Of a stretch of DNA of 64,000 bases, positions 31,707 to 40,001 are shown piece after piece (the stretch's first letter is position 1; each line of letters begins with the position of its first letter). A model generated the notes under the pieces. It was not told the origin of the DNA and ran no database searches. It saw only the letters and a list, made by a program, of their open reading frames with translations. The DNA is from Betaproteobacteria bacterium (GTDB lineage Bacteria > Pseudomonadota > Gammaproteobacteria > Burkholderiales > JACQAP01), in NCBI GenBank assembly GCA_016194905.1, contig JACQAP010000021.1, positions 1 through 64,000 on the forward strand, read 5' to 3'. A program made the translations under genes and the position numbers.

Positions 31707-31770
31707 GGGAAATTTCCCCGTCGTTTCCGGGCAGGGATCGGGTTTAACCCGCATCGACGCCCAGTAGCAT
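31707..31770 (+). promoter_or_regulatory. shared-type promoter upstream of DUF3047/PQQ dehydrogenase unit
   Basis: GGGAAATTTCCC starts at 31707, GGGCA at 31729 and TAGCAT at 31765: offsets 22 and 58, identical to the 28.2 kb promoter. The block CCGTCGTTTCCGGGCA is shared with it. ATG of the DUF3047 gene is 60 bp after the hexamer. Confidence 0.65.
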
Positions 31771-31830
31771 GCCGTCAGGAGAGTTCACCAAAGTCCCTCG
31801 CTTTGGGTGTGCTCCGGACGGAGGCTTCGA

Positions 31831-33030
31831 ATGCGCATGAAAGCGCTTGCACAGGTCGCAACGGAATTGAACGTCGTTTCGAGGCTAACCGGGCGTGCGG
31901 TCGCGCGCCGCCTCCGGCCCGAACATACCGACGCGAACCAGGAGTTCGAGCGCGCGCAGTTCAGGTACGGCCTCACAGGTCTCCTTCGCAGCGCGCCCGA
32001 CGGCCTGGTCCGAGGCTGCTTCTTCGTGGATCTCGCCGCGACCCAGCCGCCGTGGACGGATACCGGAATCGAGCTTGCTCCAGGCGACTGGGTGACGACA
32101 CTGGCGGTCGGCCGCACGTACCTGTCGCGTACGTTCGATATCTGGGCCGGGGCGCACTTTCAGTTATGGATGCGGGTGGGGCTCAAAGGCACGATTTTCC
32201 GCGGCACCCGGGACACCCATTCATTTTTTGCCTTCGAGTCGGGGCGACTGTATCTCGCGAGCTACCTGCCTGGCGAATGGGCGGACCAGACCGGAACCCT
32301 GGCGACACCACTCGATGCCTACGCTCGCGTCAGCGGCCGGTTGTCGGTTGCCGTGATCTTATGGAATGGCCCGACTTTGAAGGGCCTGAAGCAAATTGCC
32401 GCGCGCGGTGATGTACAAGGGCTCATCGACTCGGAGATCGACCGAATCCGCACCGCAGCCGAACCTCCTGACGGATGGCGGTACCACTGGATGCTGGGCC
32501 CGGCGGAGGCCTATCGCTCCTGCAGTGATCACGGCAGGGCAAACGGCATCTGTTGCACGACCCGCGAAGACGTCGCCGTGTTGCAAAAGGATGCACGCAT
32601 TGCGTTGACGGCCGATACCCGCCTGCGCTGGGAGTGGCGGGTCGACCAGCTGCCTTCCGATCTGCGCGAAGACACCGCCGTCACGCACGACTACCTGGGC
32701 ATCGCGGTCGAGTTCGACAACGGCCAGGACATCAGTTACATCTGGAGCGCCGCCTTGCCCCTCGAAACGACGTTCCGCTGCCCACTGGCGAGCTGGCACG
32801 TGCGGCAGACGCATATCGTCGTCCAGTCCGGCGCGAAACGCCTCGGACAATGGCTTGCCGAGGCGCGCAACGTGTTCGAAGACTGCACCCGGACAATGGC
32901 CGGCCCGCCGCCTCGCCATATCGTGCGTGTATGGCTCGTCGCTGCAAGCCTGTTCCAGCGTCAAGAGGGCAAGGCGCACTTCGCCAATATCGCCTTGGTG
33001 AGCGCAGATACCGAGCTGCAAGTGAAGTAA
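31831..33030 (+). CDS. DUF3047-family protein without signal peptide
   Basis: ATG 31831, 7 bp after GGAGG, is preferred over an upstream GTG, giving 399 residues. The N-terminal domain (about 30-200; PGDWVTTLAVGRTYLSRTFD, FQLWMRVGLKGTIFRGTRDTH) and C-terminal DUF3047 domain (LRWEWRVDQLPSDL, THDYLGIAVEFDNGQDISYIW, TFRCPLASWHVRQTHIVVQSG) align along their length with the secreted paralogue at 24491-25714. Unlike that one it starts with a charged stretch and no export signal. Role unknown; position between the shared promoter and two PQQ dehydrogenases suggests a part in that pathway. Its N-terminal half is duplicated at 36921-37562. Confidence 0.8.
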   Translation: MRMKALAQVATELNVVSRLTGRAVARRLRPEHTDANQEFERAQFRYGLTGLLRSAPDGLVRGCFFVDLAATQPPWTDTGIELAPGDWVTTLAVGRTYLSRTFDIWAGAHFQLWMRVGLKGTIFRGTRDTHSFFAFESGRLYLASYLPGEWADQTGTLATPLDAYARVSGRLSVAVILWNGPTLKGLKQIAARGDVQGLIDSEIDRIRTAAEPPDGWRYHWMLGPAEAYRSCSDHGRANGICCTTREDVAVLQKDARIALTADTRLRWEWRVDQLPSDLREDTAVTHDYLGIAVEFDNGQDISYIWSAALPLETTFRCPLASWHVRQTHIVVQSGAKRLGQWLAEARNVFEDCTRTMAGPPPRHIVRVWLVAASLFQRQEGKAHFANIALVSADTELQVK

Positions 33031-33042
33031 GCGAAAGCTCAG

Positions 33043-33174
33043 GTGACTTCAGCACAGGCTGCAACGCACGCTCGTACCGCCCTCGACGCCGTGACGCAAT
33101 ACGAGTTCCTGCCGGAGGGCAAGACCTTCCAGGCCGACCAGGAGATCATTTTCGAGATGGGAGAAGACGAATGA
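33043..33174 (+). CDS. 43-codon ORF or gene tail overlapping the PQQ dehydrogenase start
   Basis: GTG 33043 opens a frame whose product (AATHARTALDAVTQYEFLPEG and [15 protein letters not shown]) is protein-like. It loosely resembles the last strand of TonB-type C-terminal domains. The stop overlaps the next start (ATGA), so it may couple translation. It could be a genuine small protein or the tail of a lost gene; I cannot decide. Confidence 0.3.
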   Translation: MTSAQAATHARTALDAVTQYEFLPEGKTFQADQEIIFEMGEDE

Positions 33175-34994
33175 AACTGCATGCCGCGATCGCATGGCAC
33201 CTGTTGCTCGTAGCGCTCGCATTGTGCCCGTTGCCGGGGCGCCCCGAGTCGGTCGACATTGGCGACGCACGTTTACTCGCCGCGGGCTCCGATTCTGGCA
33301 ACTGGCTCTTGTATGGCCGCGACTACGCGAACCAGCGGTTCTCTCCGCTGAAGCAGGTCACAGCGGCCAACGTCAGGCACCTCGCGCCTCGTTGGATCTA
33401 CCAGACTGGTGTATCGGCGACCTTTCAAGCCAGCCCCGTCGTGGTCGACGGCGTGATGTATCTGTCGATGCCCTACAATCACGTCGCGGCGATCGATGCG
33501 CGCACAGGCCGTGAGCTGTGGCGCTATGAACATAAGCGCCGCACCGACAAGATGTGCTGCGGGCCGGCAAATCGCGGCGTTGCGGTGGCGTATGGAAAGG
33601 TGTTCGTCGGCACGGTCGACGGTCGCCTGATCGCGCTCGATCAGAAGACCGGCAAGCTGGTGTGGGACAAGCCGCTGGTCGGAGAGCTAGCCGGAAAGGC
33701 AGAGACGACCGACCAGTTTGCTGCGGACGATCCCCTGCGCAAGCAGCACGTGTCCGGCACGACGGGGGTGGGCGCCAATATGGCGCCGCTGGTTTACAAA
33801 GGTAAAGTCATCATGGGTATCACCGGCGTTGGGTACGGCCTGCATCTCGACTCCGATCGCCCCGGCGCTCCGGTCGGCACCGTGGTCGGGTTTGCCGGGG
33901 AAAGTCAGCGCGCCGGTTTCTACGCCGCCTACGACGCGGTCACCGGGGAGCGTATCTGGCAGTTCGACACCACACCGGCGAGTGGTTGGGAAGGGCAGTT
34001 TCGCACCACGACCGCTGACGGTGCGCCGCTCGATCGCGACATCGCCCGGGAGAAGGCCACACTCGCCGAGTATCCGGAAGCGGCGAAACGCGGGGGTGGA
34101 TCGGCATGGACGACTCCGGCCGTGGATCCAGAGCTCGGATTGATTTATCTTGGTACCGGCAATCCATCTCCCCAGATGGACGATGTCACGCGGCCCGGAG
34201 ATAACCTGTACACGGTATCGCTGGTCGCGCTGGACGTGGCAACCGGGAAGCTGCGCTGGTACTACCAGCAAGTGCCTCACGACATGTGGGGCATGGACGT
34301 CGCCAGCCCGCCCGTCCTGTTCGATGCCGATGTCGATGGACAACGCGTTCCCGCAGTGGCAGAGGCGGGCAAGACCGGCTGGCTGTATGTGCTCGACCGG
34401 CGCGATGGCAAGCTGCTCTACAAATCTGAAGCCTTCGTTCCGCAGCTCAACCTGTTCCAGCGACCCACGCCCGAAGGGGTGGTGATGGCACCGGGTGCTG
34501 CCGGAGGGGCAAGCTGGTCGCCCGTCGCCTACGACTTCCGCACAGGTCTGGCGTATGTGGCAGCCCTGCACGTGCCGGTCCGATACACGGTTCACGAGCT
34601 CCCAGCGACCGTCGACAAGCCAGCCGTGCGTTACACGGCGCTTGACATCAATGGCGGCCCCAGCTGGGGCACGCTGACTGCCCTCGATACGCGCACGCGC
34701 GGCAAGATTCGCTGGCAAGTGAAGACTCCACAACCGCTGGTCGGCGGGGTGCTCGCCACCGCTGGGGATCTGGTCTTCACCGGCGAGGGCGATGGCAATT
34801 TCGCGGCGTACGATTCGCGGACCGGCGCGCGGCTTTGGCAGTTCAACTGCGGTGCCGGGGTGAATGCACCGCCCATCAGCTTTGAAATCGATGGCACCCA
34901 GTACATCGCGGTGGCCGCCGGTGGCAACCAACTGTTCGGCTTTCGACAGGGCGATGCGCTGGTGGCTTTTGCGCTGCCCAGGCAGCAGCCCTGA
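33171..34994 (+). CDS. PQQ-dependent dehydrogenase (second quinoprotein)
   Basis: The 607 residues have a signal peptide (to about GRPESVD, residue 26) and a propeller with repeated W-motifs. Vicinal Cys is in [11 protein letters not shown] (about 126), Asn in [10 protein letters not shown] and Lys in [10 protein letters not shown]. The active-site loop [18 protein letters not shown] again has Gly where a catalytic Asp is expected and Asp two residues later, as in the enzyme at 28818-30632. The ending [15 protein letters not shown] is mirrored by the fragment at 38116-38310. No haem c domain, so electrons must go to a separate cytochrome. The stop overlaps the next dehydrogenase start (TGATG). 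Confidence 0.87.
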   Translation: MKLHAAIAWHLLLVALALCPLPGRPESVDIGDARLLAAGSDSGNWLLYGRDYANQRFSPLKQVTAANVRHLAPRWIYQTGVSATFQASPVVVDGVMYLSMPYNHVAAIDARTGRELWRYEHKRRTDKMCCGPANRGVAVAYGKVFVGTVDGRLIALDQKTGKLVWDKPLVGELAGKAETTDQFAADDPLRKQHVSGTTGVGANMAPLVYKGKVIMGITGVGYGLHLDSDRPGAPVGTVVGFAGESQRAGFYAAYDAVTGERIWQFDTTPASGWEGQFRTTTADGAPLDRDIAREKATLAEYPEAAKRGGGSAWTTPAVDPELGLIYLGTGNPSPQMDDVTRPGDNLYTVSLVALDVATGKLRWYYQQVPHDMWGMDVASPPVLFDADVDGQRVPAVAEAGKTGWLYVLDRRDGKLLYKSEAFVPQLNLFQRPTPEGVVMAPGAAGGASWSPVAYDFRTGLAYVAALHVPVRYTVHELPATVDKPAVRYTALDINGGPSWGTLTALDTRTRGKIRWQVKTPQPLVGGVLATAGDLVFTGEGDGNFAAYDSRTGARLWQFNCGAGVNAPPISFEIDGTQYIAVAAGGNQLFGFRQGDALVAFALPRQQP

Positions 34995-36799
34995 TGGCAT
35001 CTTCGATGCACCGGCTCGCCTGTCTCGTGATTGGACTTGCCCTGTCCAGCTTCACGAAAGCCGACGTGAGCCTGGACAGAGCCGCATCCAACCCGGACAA
35101 CTGGGCGATGCCGGCTGGCGATGAGCTCAATCACCGCTTTAGTGCGCTGACGCAGATTAACGTTCGCAACGTCGGCAAGCTGCAGGTCGCGTGGACCTTC
35201 TCGACCGGTGTGCTGCGCGGTCACGAAGGCAACCCTCTGGTGATTGGCCATCTGATGTACATCCACTCGCCGTTTCCGAACAGGGTGGTCGCGTTGGATC
35301 TGGGCACGCAAAGGATCGTATGGCGATACGAGCCGAAGCAGGACCCCGCCATCCCGGGGCAGATGTGCTGCGATACCGTCTCCCGCGGGCTCGCCTACGG
35401 CGACGGAAAGATTCTGCTCCAGCAGGCGGACACGACGTTGGTCGCGCTCGATGCCCGGACCGGCCGGCTGATGTGGTCGATCATCAACGGCGATCCCTCG
35501 CTCGGGGCGGTCAACACCAACGCTCCGCACGTCTTCAAGGACAAGGTCATCACGGGCATCTCCGGCGGAGGATGGGGCGTGCGCGGCTACATCAGCGCGT
35601 ACGACCTCAAGAGCGGCCGCCTGGTCTGGCGTGGCTACAGCACGGGGCCGGACGAGGAGATGCTGATCGATCCGGCGCGTACCACAACCTGGGCCGATGG
35701 CAAGGCTCAACCCGTGGGCAAGGACTCTTCCCTTCGAAGCTGGGCAGGCGAGCAGTGGAAGATCGGCGGAGGCACTACCTGGGGCTGGTACAGCTACGAC
35801 AGAGAGTCGAACCTCATCTACTACGGCACCGGCAACCCGGGCACCTTCAATCCCCGGCAGCGCCCCGGCGACAACCGATGGTCCGCGAGTATCTGGGCAC
35901 GCGATCTTGACACCGGGCAAGCCAAATGGGTGTTTCAAATGACACCGCACGACGAGTGGGACTACGGCGGAACCAACGAGATGATCCTCGCCGACATTCA
36001 GGTTAAGAAGCGGAAGGTGAAAGCGCTCGTCCATTTCGACCGCAGCGGCTTCGCCTACACGCTCGATCGCACGGATGGTGCATTGCTCCTGGCCGAGAAG
36101 TACGATTCGCAGGTCAACTGGGCGCAGCGCATCGACATGAGATCGGGGCGACCGCAGGTCTCGGCAAAGTATTCGACCGATCTCAACGGCCCCGACGTCG
36201 TCACCAAAGGGATCTGTCCGGCGGCACTGGGGACGAAGAATCAGCAGCCGGCCGCATTCAATCCTTTGAACGGTCTGTTCTACGTGCCGACCAGCCATCT
36301 GTGCATGGACTATGAGCCGTTCCACACCGACTACACGCCGGGCATGCCCTACCTCGGCGGAAAGCTCTCCATGTTTGCCGCACCGAGCGGCCCTTACATG
36401 GGCAGCTTCATCACCTGGGATCCCGCCGCCGGCAGGATCGTGCGGTCCAAACCCGAAACATTCCCGATCTGGAGCGGCGTGCTGGTCACCGCCGGTGGCA
36501 TCGCCTGCTATGGCACGCTCGAGGGATATCTCAAGTGCGTCGACGCCAACAACATCAACCGGGAGCTTTGCAAGTTCAAAACGCCCTCCGGGATCATCGG
36601 CAACGTATTTACCTACCTGTACAAGGGCAGGCAATACATCGGGGTTTACTCCGGGGTCGGCGGCGGGTGGGCTGGTACGGGGCTCACGGCTCGAGGCGCT
36701 GCCCGGGGCGAGCGTCCTGGCACGGCCAACGAATATCCGGAATTCTCCCAATACACCAATCTGGGCGGAAGCCTGACGGTGTTCGCGCTACCCGGGTAA
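34994..36799 (+). CDS. methanol dehydrogenase-like PQQ enzyme (MxaF/XoxF superfamily)
   Basis: The 601 residues include a signal peptide to about TKADVSL (residue 26). Many segments match methanol dehydrogenase large subunits: [16 protein letters not shown] (vicinal disulphide), [31 protein letters not shown] (Asn metal ligand), [15 protein letters not shown] and [13 protein letters not shown] (Arg). The catalytic Asp in WDY is present. The +2 residue, Asp in lanthanide enzymes and Ala in classical MxaF, is Gly here, so lanthanide use is not predicted by the usual rule. The start overlaps the preceding dehydrogenase stop, hence strict co-expression of two different PQQ enzymes. Confidence 0.87.
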   Translation: MASSMHRLACLVIGLALSSFTKADVSLDRAASNPDNWAMPAGDELNHRFSALTQINVRNVGKLQVAWTFSTGVLRGHEGNPLVIGHLMYIHSPFPNRVVALDLGTQRIVWRYEPKQDPAIPGQMCCDTVSRGLAYGDGKILLQQADTTLVALDARTGRLMWSIINGDPSLGAVNTNAPHVFKDKVITGISGGGWGVRGYISAYDLKSGRLVWRGYSTGPDEEMLIDPARTTTWADGKAQPVGKDSSLRSWAGEQWKIGGGTTWGWYSYDRESNLIYYGTGNPGTFNPRQRPGDNRWSASIWARDLDTGQAKWVFQMTPHDEWDYGGTNEMILADIQVKKRKVKALVHFDRSGFAYTLDRTDGALLLAEKYDSQVNWAQRIDMRSGRPQVSAKYSTDLNGPDVVTKGICPAALGTKNQQPAAFNPLNGLFYVPTSHLCMDYEPFHTDYTPGMPYLGGKLSMFAAPSGPYMGSFITWDPAAGRIVRSKPETFPIWSGVLVTAGGIACYGTLEGYLKCVDANNINRELCKFKTPSGIIGNVFTYLYKGRQYIGVYSGVGGGWAGTGLTARGAARGERPGTANEYPEFSQYTNLGGSLTVFALPG

Positions 36800-36854
36800 C
36801 CGGAATATTCGCGATCGGCGCCTTGGCGAGTCATGCCGTGGGGCGGATGTTCCC

Positions 36855-36918
36855 GGGAAATTTGCCCGCCATCGCTGGGCACATATCAGGCGCTCCGGTC
36901 TGCCATGGCCGTTAGCAT
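36855..36918 (+). promoter_or_regulatory. shared-type promoter before the truncated module copy
   Basis: GGGAAATTTGCCC starts at 36855, GGGCA at 36877 and TAGCAT at 36913; offsets 22 and 58 are kept although the sequence between has diverged. The ATG at 36921 is only 3 bp after the hexamer, so the transcript would be nearly leaderless unless translation begins further on. Confidence 0.6.
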
Positions 36919-36920
36919 GC

Positions 36921-37562
36921 ATGACAGAGTTGTTCGCACACGTCATCAACGGGCTAAATGTTGGATCGAAATTGAGTGCTCGGGCCTTCGGAAGCAAGCT
37001 CTCGCAACGGCGTATCGGCATCGAACCCGAGCTCACGCATGAGGAGTTCAGGAATCGCTTGACCCGACTGTTTAAGAAAGCACCGGACGGCGTTGTCAAG
37101 GAATGCTGCTTCCTGGACTTCCCGGCCAGCCGGCCTCCTTGGTATCAGACCGATATGGGGGTGCAGGCGGGCGACCGGGTGACCACGATGGCGATTGCCC
37201 GTACCTACCTGTCACGGGCGCCCGATGCTTGGATCGGATCCCATTTTCAACTCTGGATGCGAGTTGGCGCGAAAGGAGCGATCTTGCGCGGCACCGGCAA
37301 TACGCACTCCTTCGTCGCCATGGAATCGGGGGAACTCCGTCTGGCGAGCTATTTCCCGGACGAATCGTCCGACCAGGCCGGGCGTCTTGCTACACTGCTC
37401 GAAATTTGCAGTCAGGTCACCGGAGACCTTTCGATTGTGGTGGTTCGCTGGAATGGTTCGTCGCTCAGAGGTCTGAGAGCCCTCGCGAATTTCGGCGACG
37501 TGCAAGGACTTGTGCGGACGGAAATCAACCGGCTTTGCAATCCGGTCGACCTGCCGGACTGA
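36921..37562 (+). pseudogene. truncated DUF3047 paralogue (N-terminal half only)
   Basis: The 213 residues align with the first half of the protein at 31831-33030: AFGSKLSQRRIGIEPELTHEEF, QAGDRVTTMAIARTYLSRAPD, FQLWMRVGAKGAILRGTGNTH, then LVRTEINRLCNPVDLPD. Where the paralogue continues with GWRYHWMLGP this frame hits TGA, and the DNA beyond is unrelated to DUF3047. The C-terminal domain is missing. It retains the shared-type promoter, so a half-length protein may still be made. Confidence 0.7.
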
Positions 37563-37568
37563 TCGAAG

Positions 37569-37655
37569 GAGAGTCGCTTGGCGCGCTGCGGAAGAATGAC
37601 GATGTCAGGCGCATCGTTGGGAGCCATGGTGCTCTTTGTTGTCGTCCATTCAAAA
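37569..37655 (+). pseudogene. 3' fragment of a XoxJ-like binding-protein gene
   Basis: In the frame starting near 37569 the translation GESLGALRKNDDVRRIVGSHG aligns with the C-terminus of the protein at 30625-31638 (EQFEALLKDGEMKRIVERYG), with matching A-L-x-K, R-I-V and G positions and a following P-F. Only about 28 codons remain and no start is present. It sits directly after the truncated DUF3047 copy, so it is part of the same collapsed duplication. Confidence 0.55.
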
Positions 37656-38109
37656 ATCAGGTGCTTCCGCCGCGACCTCGGCGGGCCCTCACCGAGCGGC
37701 TGACGTGAGCGCGGGCGACTTCCAACTGAAGACAGCCGCGGTCGCCGAGGTCAACAACGTCGCCGTGATGGGGCAGCTTTCCAGGCGTCGGTTGAGTCGT
37801 GCGATGGAGTACATACACGCCAATCTGGCTGAGGGCGTTCGTACCGAAGATGTCGCGAGTGCCGCCGGATTGAGTGCATTCCATTTCGCGCGGGCGTTCA
37901 AGAGGACGACCGGAATGACGCCGTATCGCTTTCTGGTCATGGCCCGTGTCGAGCGGGTCAAGAAGCTGTTGCGCAAAAGCGAGACATGTCTTGCGGAAAT
38001 TGCGGTGGAGGCAGGGTTTGTGGATCAGAGCCACATGACCAACGTCTTCAGGCGCTCGACCGGGATGACGCCCCATGCTTTCAGAAATGCCTGGACCCGG
38101 TACCTCTGA
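37636..38109 (+). CDS. AraC-family DNA-binding protein, regulatory domain absent
   Basis: The C-terminal ~105 residues carry a full AraC double helix-turn-helix: LSRAMEYIHANLAEGVRTED, VASAAGLSAFHFARAFKRTTG, MTPYRFLVMARVERVKKLL, then IAVEAGFVDQSHMTNVFRRSTGMTPHAF. No sensing domain precedes it. The longest frame starts at a TTG (37636) inside the binding-protein remnant; GTG 37705 or ATG 37768 are alternatives without strong ribosome-binding sites. It may be a free-standing short regulator, or itself a truncated gene caught in the rearrangement. Confidence 0.6.
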   Translation: MLSSIQKSGASAATSAGPHRAADVSAGDFQLKTAAVAEVNNVAVMGQLSRRRLSRAMEYIHANLAEGVRTEDVASAAGLSAFHFARAFKRTTGMTPYRFLVMARVERVKKLLRKSETCLAEIAVEAGFVDQSHMTNVFRRSTGMTPHAFRNAWTRYL

Positions 38110-38115
38110 CCGCGT

Positions 38116-38310
38116 GACGGGAACTTCTCTGCGTTCGATGCCAAGGACGGACGGCTTCTATGGCAGTTTCAAGGCGGCGCGGGTGTGAATGCGCCGCCGA
38201 TCAGCTTCGAGATCGATGGCACGCAGTACGTCGCAGTGGCGGCCGGCGGGAACCAGTTGTTTGGCTTTCGGCAAGGAGGTGCCCTGATCGTGTTCGCGCT
38301 ACCAGAGTAG
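38116..38310 (+). pseudogene. 3' fragment of a PQQ dehydrogenase gene
   Basis: An open frame without start codon, immediately after the AraC stop, encodes DGNFSAFDAKDGRLLWQF and [18 protein letters not shown], ending [21 protein letters not shown]. It matches the last ~65 residues of the enzyme at 33171-34994 almost residue by residue, including the terminal W-motif. It is the right end of the collapsed second module. Confidence 0.85.
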
Positions 38311-38392
38311 ATTTCTCTCCCTTGCGTGCTGCACCGAGTCTGATCCCTGCTTTTTGCTGCAAACCGAAATTATGAACACAGGAGGAAGTGCG

Positions 38393-38896
38393 ATGAACTA
38401 CAAAGCCGTATTTTTTGCCGGGTCGTTGCTGGTACCGGCCGTGGTTTGGATATCGGCGCCGCTCGGCGCGGAGATGCTCAGGGAAGGGCGCTTCGACTTC
38501 AACATCTGCAAGTTCGGCAAGGCCGATTATCCAAGGCACGCCAAGGACCTTGTCAGCGGCTCATTCGACCGCATCGTGGCTTCCATGTACGACAGCGGCG
38601 GTTCGAAAAACATCGACCAACAAGGTTCACGCTGCGTGGGCACCTACGAGATTGTCGGCGGCGGATATCGAGACTACGGCGTTTGCACCCAGGTGGATGC
38701 CGACGGAGACCAGTGGCGCATGCGCTATGAGACCGGTGCGGACCTAAGCGGGACCTGGGTGGCGGTGGGCGGTTCGGGCAAGTACGAGGGCATGACAGCC
38801 AAAGGCGAGTACAGGCCTATCGGTAACGTGCCGGGCCTGGTGCCAAATGGCTTCAAAAGTTGCAACCACTATACGGGCACCTACAAATTGAAGTGA
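38393..38896 (+). CDS. secreted protein of unknown function
   Basis: GGAGGAAGTGCG precedes ATG 38393; the 167-residue product has a signal peptide (to about PLGAEML, residue 24). The mature part is beta-rich with four Cys (FNICKFGKAD, SRCVGTYEIVGG, YGVCTQVDADGD, KSCNHYTGTYKLK) that could form two disulphides. The repeated G-x-Y/W patterns (SGTWVAVGGSGKYEGMTAKGEY) suggest a small barrel, perhaps of the lipocalin or allene-oxide-cyclase kind; this is a guess. It lies next to the PQQ gene fragments, but no functional link can be shown. Confidence 0.65.
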   Translation: MNYKAVFFAGSLLVPAVVWISAPLGAEMLREGRFDFNICKFGKADYPRHAKDLVSGSFDRIVASMYDSGGSKNIDQQGSRCVGTYEIVGGGYRDYGVCTQVDADGDQWRMRYETGADLSGTWVAVGGSGKYEGMTAKGEYRPIGNVPGLVPNGFKSCNHYTGTYKLK

Positions 38897-38959
38897 CGTT
38901 CACGGAGGACTGGGGATAGGCCGGTACCTTCCTAGCGCGACTGATCCGGGCCTTCGAGC

Positions 38960-39628
38960 TCAGCGTGAAAGCGATTCCAGCGCCACTTTGGCCGCCCGCT
39001 GGATGTGACGAAGCGATGCTTCGTAGGCGGCTTCGGGATCCCGCCGCTTGATGGCCTTCAATACGGCACGAATTTCCCTGATACTCGAAGGCCAGCGTTC
39101 GGGCGAAGCCAGCGAGACCCTGCGCAACATCGTGATCCGCGCGTTCATTGTGTTCAGGACCGACGCGATCATGCTGTTTCCCGAGCCGTTGATCAGCACG
39201 TCGTAGAAGCGCCGTTTTGCCTCCACGATACGTTCCACATCCCGGCCTCTGTAGGCCAGCTCCAGAGTCTCGACCGCGGCCTCGAGTTCTTTGACCTGAT
39301 GGTCGCCGGCGTGAGTTGCGAACAACTGGGCGGCCAGTGCTTCAAGGGCGCCGCGAATCTGGTAAATGCTCGCCGCATCCTGCGGGGAGAGGCGGGAGAC
39401 CGACGGGCCGCGGTTGGGGACGGTATGTATGAGGCCTTCCGTTTCCAGTTGCCGCAGCGCCTCGCGGACTGACGCGCGGCTTACGCCGGTCAACTCGCAC
39501 AGGTCTTTTTCGACCAGTCTCTGCCCGGCTTGAAATCGTCCGCTGGTAATGGCCGAGCGCAAGACTTCAGCAACCTGTTGCCGCACCGGAGCGGCAATCG
39601 GAGCTATACGCATGGAAAGGTCGGTCAT
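38960..39628 (-). CDS. GntR-family regulator, FadR/FCD type
   Basis: The 222 residues have an N-terminal winged helix (about 12-75: VRQQVAEVLRSAITSGRF, GQRLVEKDLCELTGVSRASVREALRQLETEGL) and a helical FCD ligand domain. Metal-binding candidates are Asp/His positions near FYDVLINGSGN (about 140) and LRHIQRAAKVAL (about 208). FCD regulators respond to small organic acids. It is divergent from the PQQ dehydrogenase at 40002, and a matching operator lies between them (39803-39813), so repression of that gene is likely. The last ~80 bp of this gene are duplicated at 23643-23724. Confidence 0.88.
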   Translation of the reverse strand: MTDLSMRIAPIAAPVRQQVAEVLRSAITSGRFQAGQRLVEKDLCELTGVSRASVREALRQLETEGLIHTVPNRGPSVSRLSPQDAASIYQIRGALEALAAQLFATHAGDHQVKELEAAVETLELAYRGRDVERIVEAKRRFYDVLINGSGNSMIASVLNTMNARITMLRRVSLASPERWPSSIREIRAVLKAIKRRDPEAAYEASLRHIQRAAKVALESLSR

Positions 39629-39802
39629 ATACGAAGCCGGGCTGTCGAAGCCATTCAGTCTCTCATATCTGCCCGTGCACTGAAAACAGCCGCCGTCCGT
39701 GCGGCTGCTGCGGGCCCTGCGCTCCGGATGAACGCCGCGGCTTTTCGCGGAACGTGCCGCATCGGACAGGCGGCGGGTTGACCGCCAAATAATATTAGAA
39801 TA

Positions 39803-39813
39803 TTGTCAGACAA
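39803..39813. promoter_or_regulatory. GntR/FadR-type operator
   Basis: TTGTCAGACAA is a perfect 5-bp inverted repeat around one base and matches the TNGTNNNACNA consensus of FCD-type GntR regulators. It lies in AT-rich sequence (AATAATATTAGAATATTG, 39788-39805) between the divergent regulator and the PQQ dehydrogenase, a place where binding could block one or both promoters. Confidence 0.65.
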
Positions 39814-40001
39814 GAAGACAATCAGCCAATCATAGGATTTATTCCCGGGCGCACCGGGAGCCAGTCCGTGGGTCGTCGGCCAACGTCTTCCTTATCTTGT
39901 GGCAGCGGGGATCTGCGCCGCATTCGCGCATCGTCCCCGTTTGGCCGCCGCATCCGCAGCGCGGCCGCCATCAATGAAAACAACGTGGGAGGAGATTCGA
40001 A

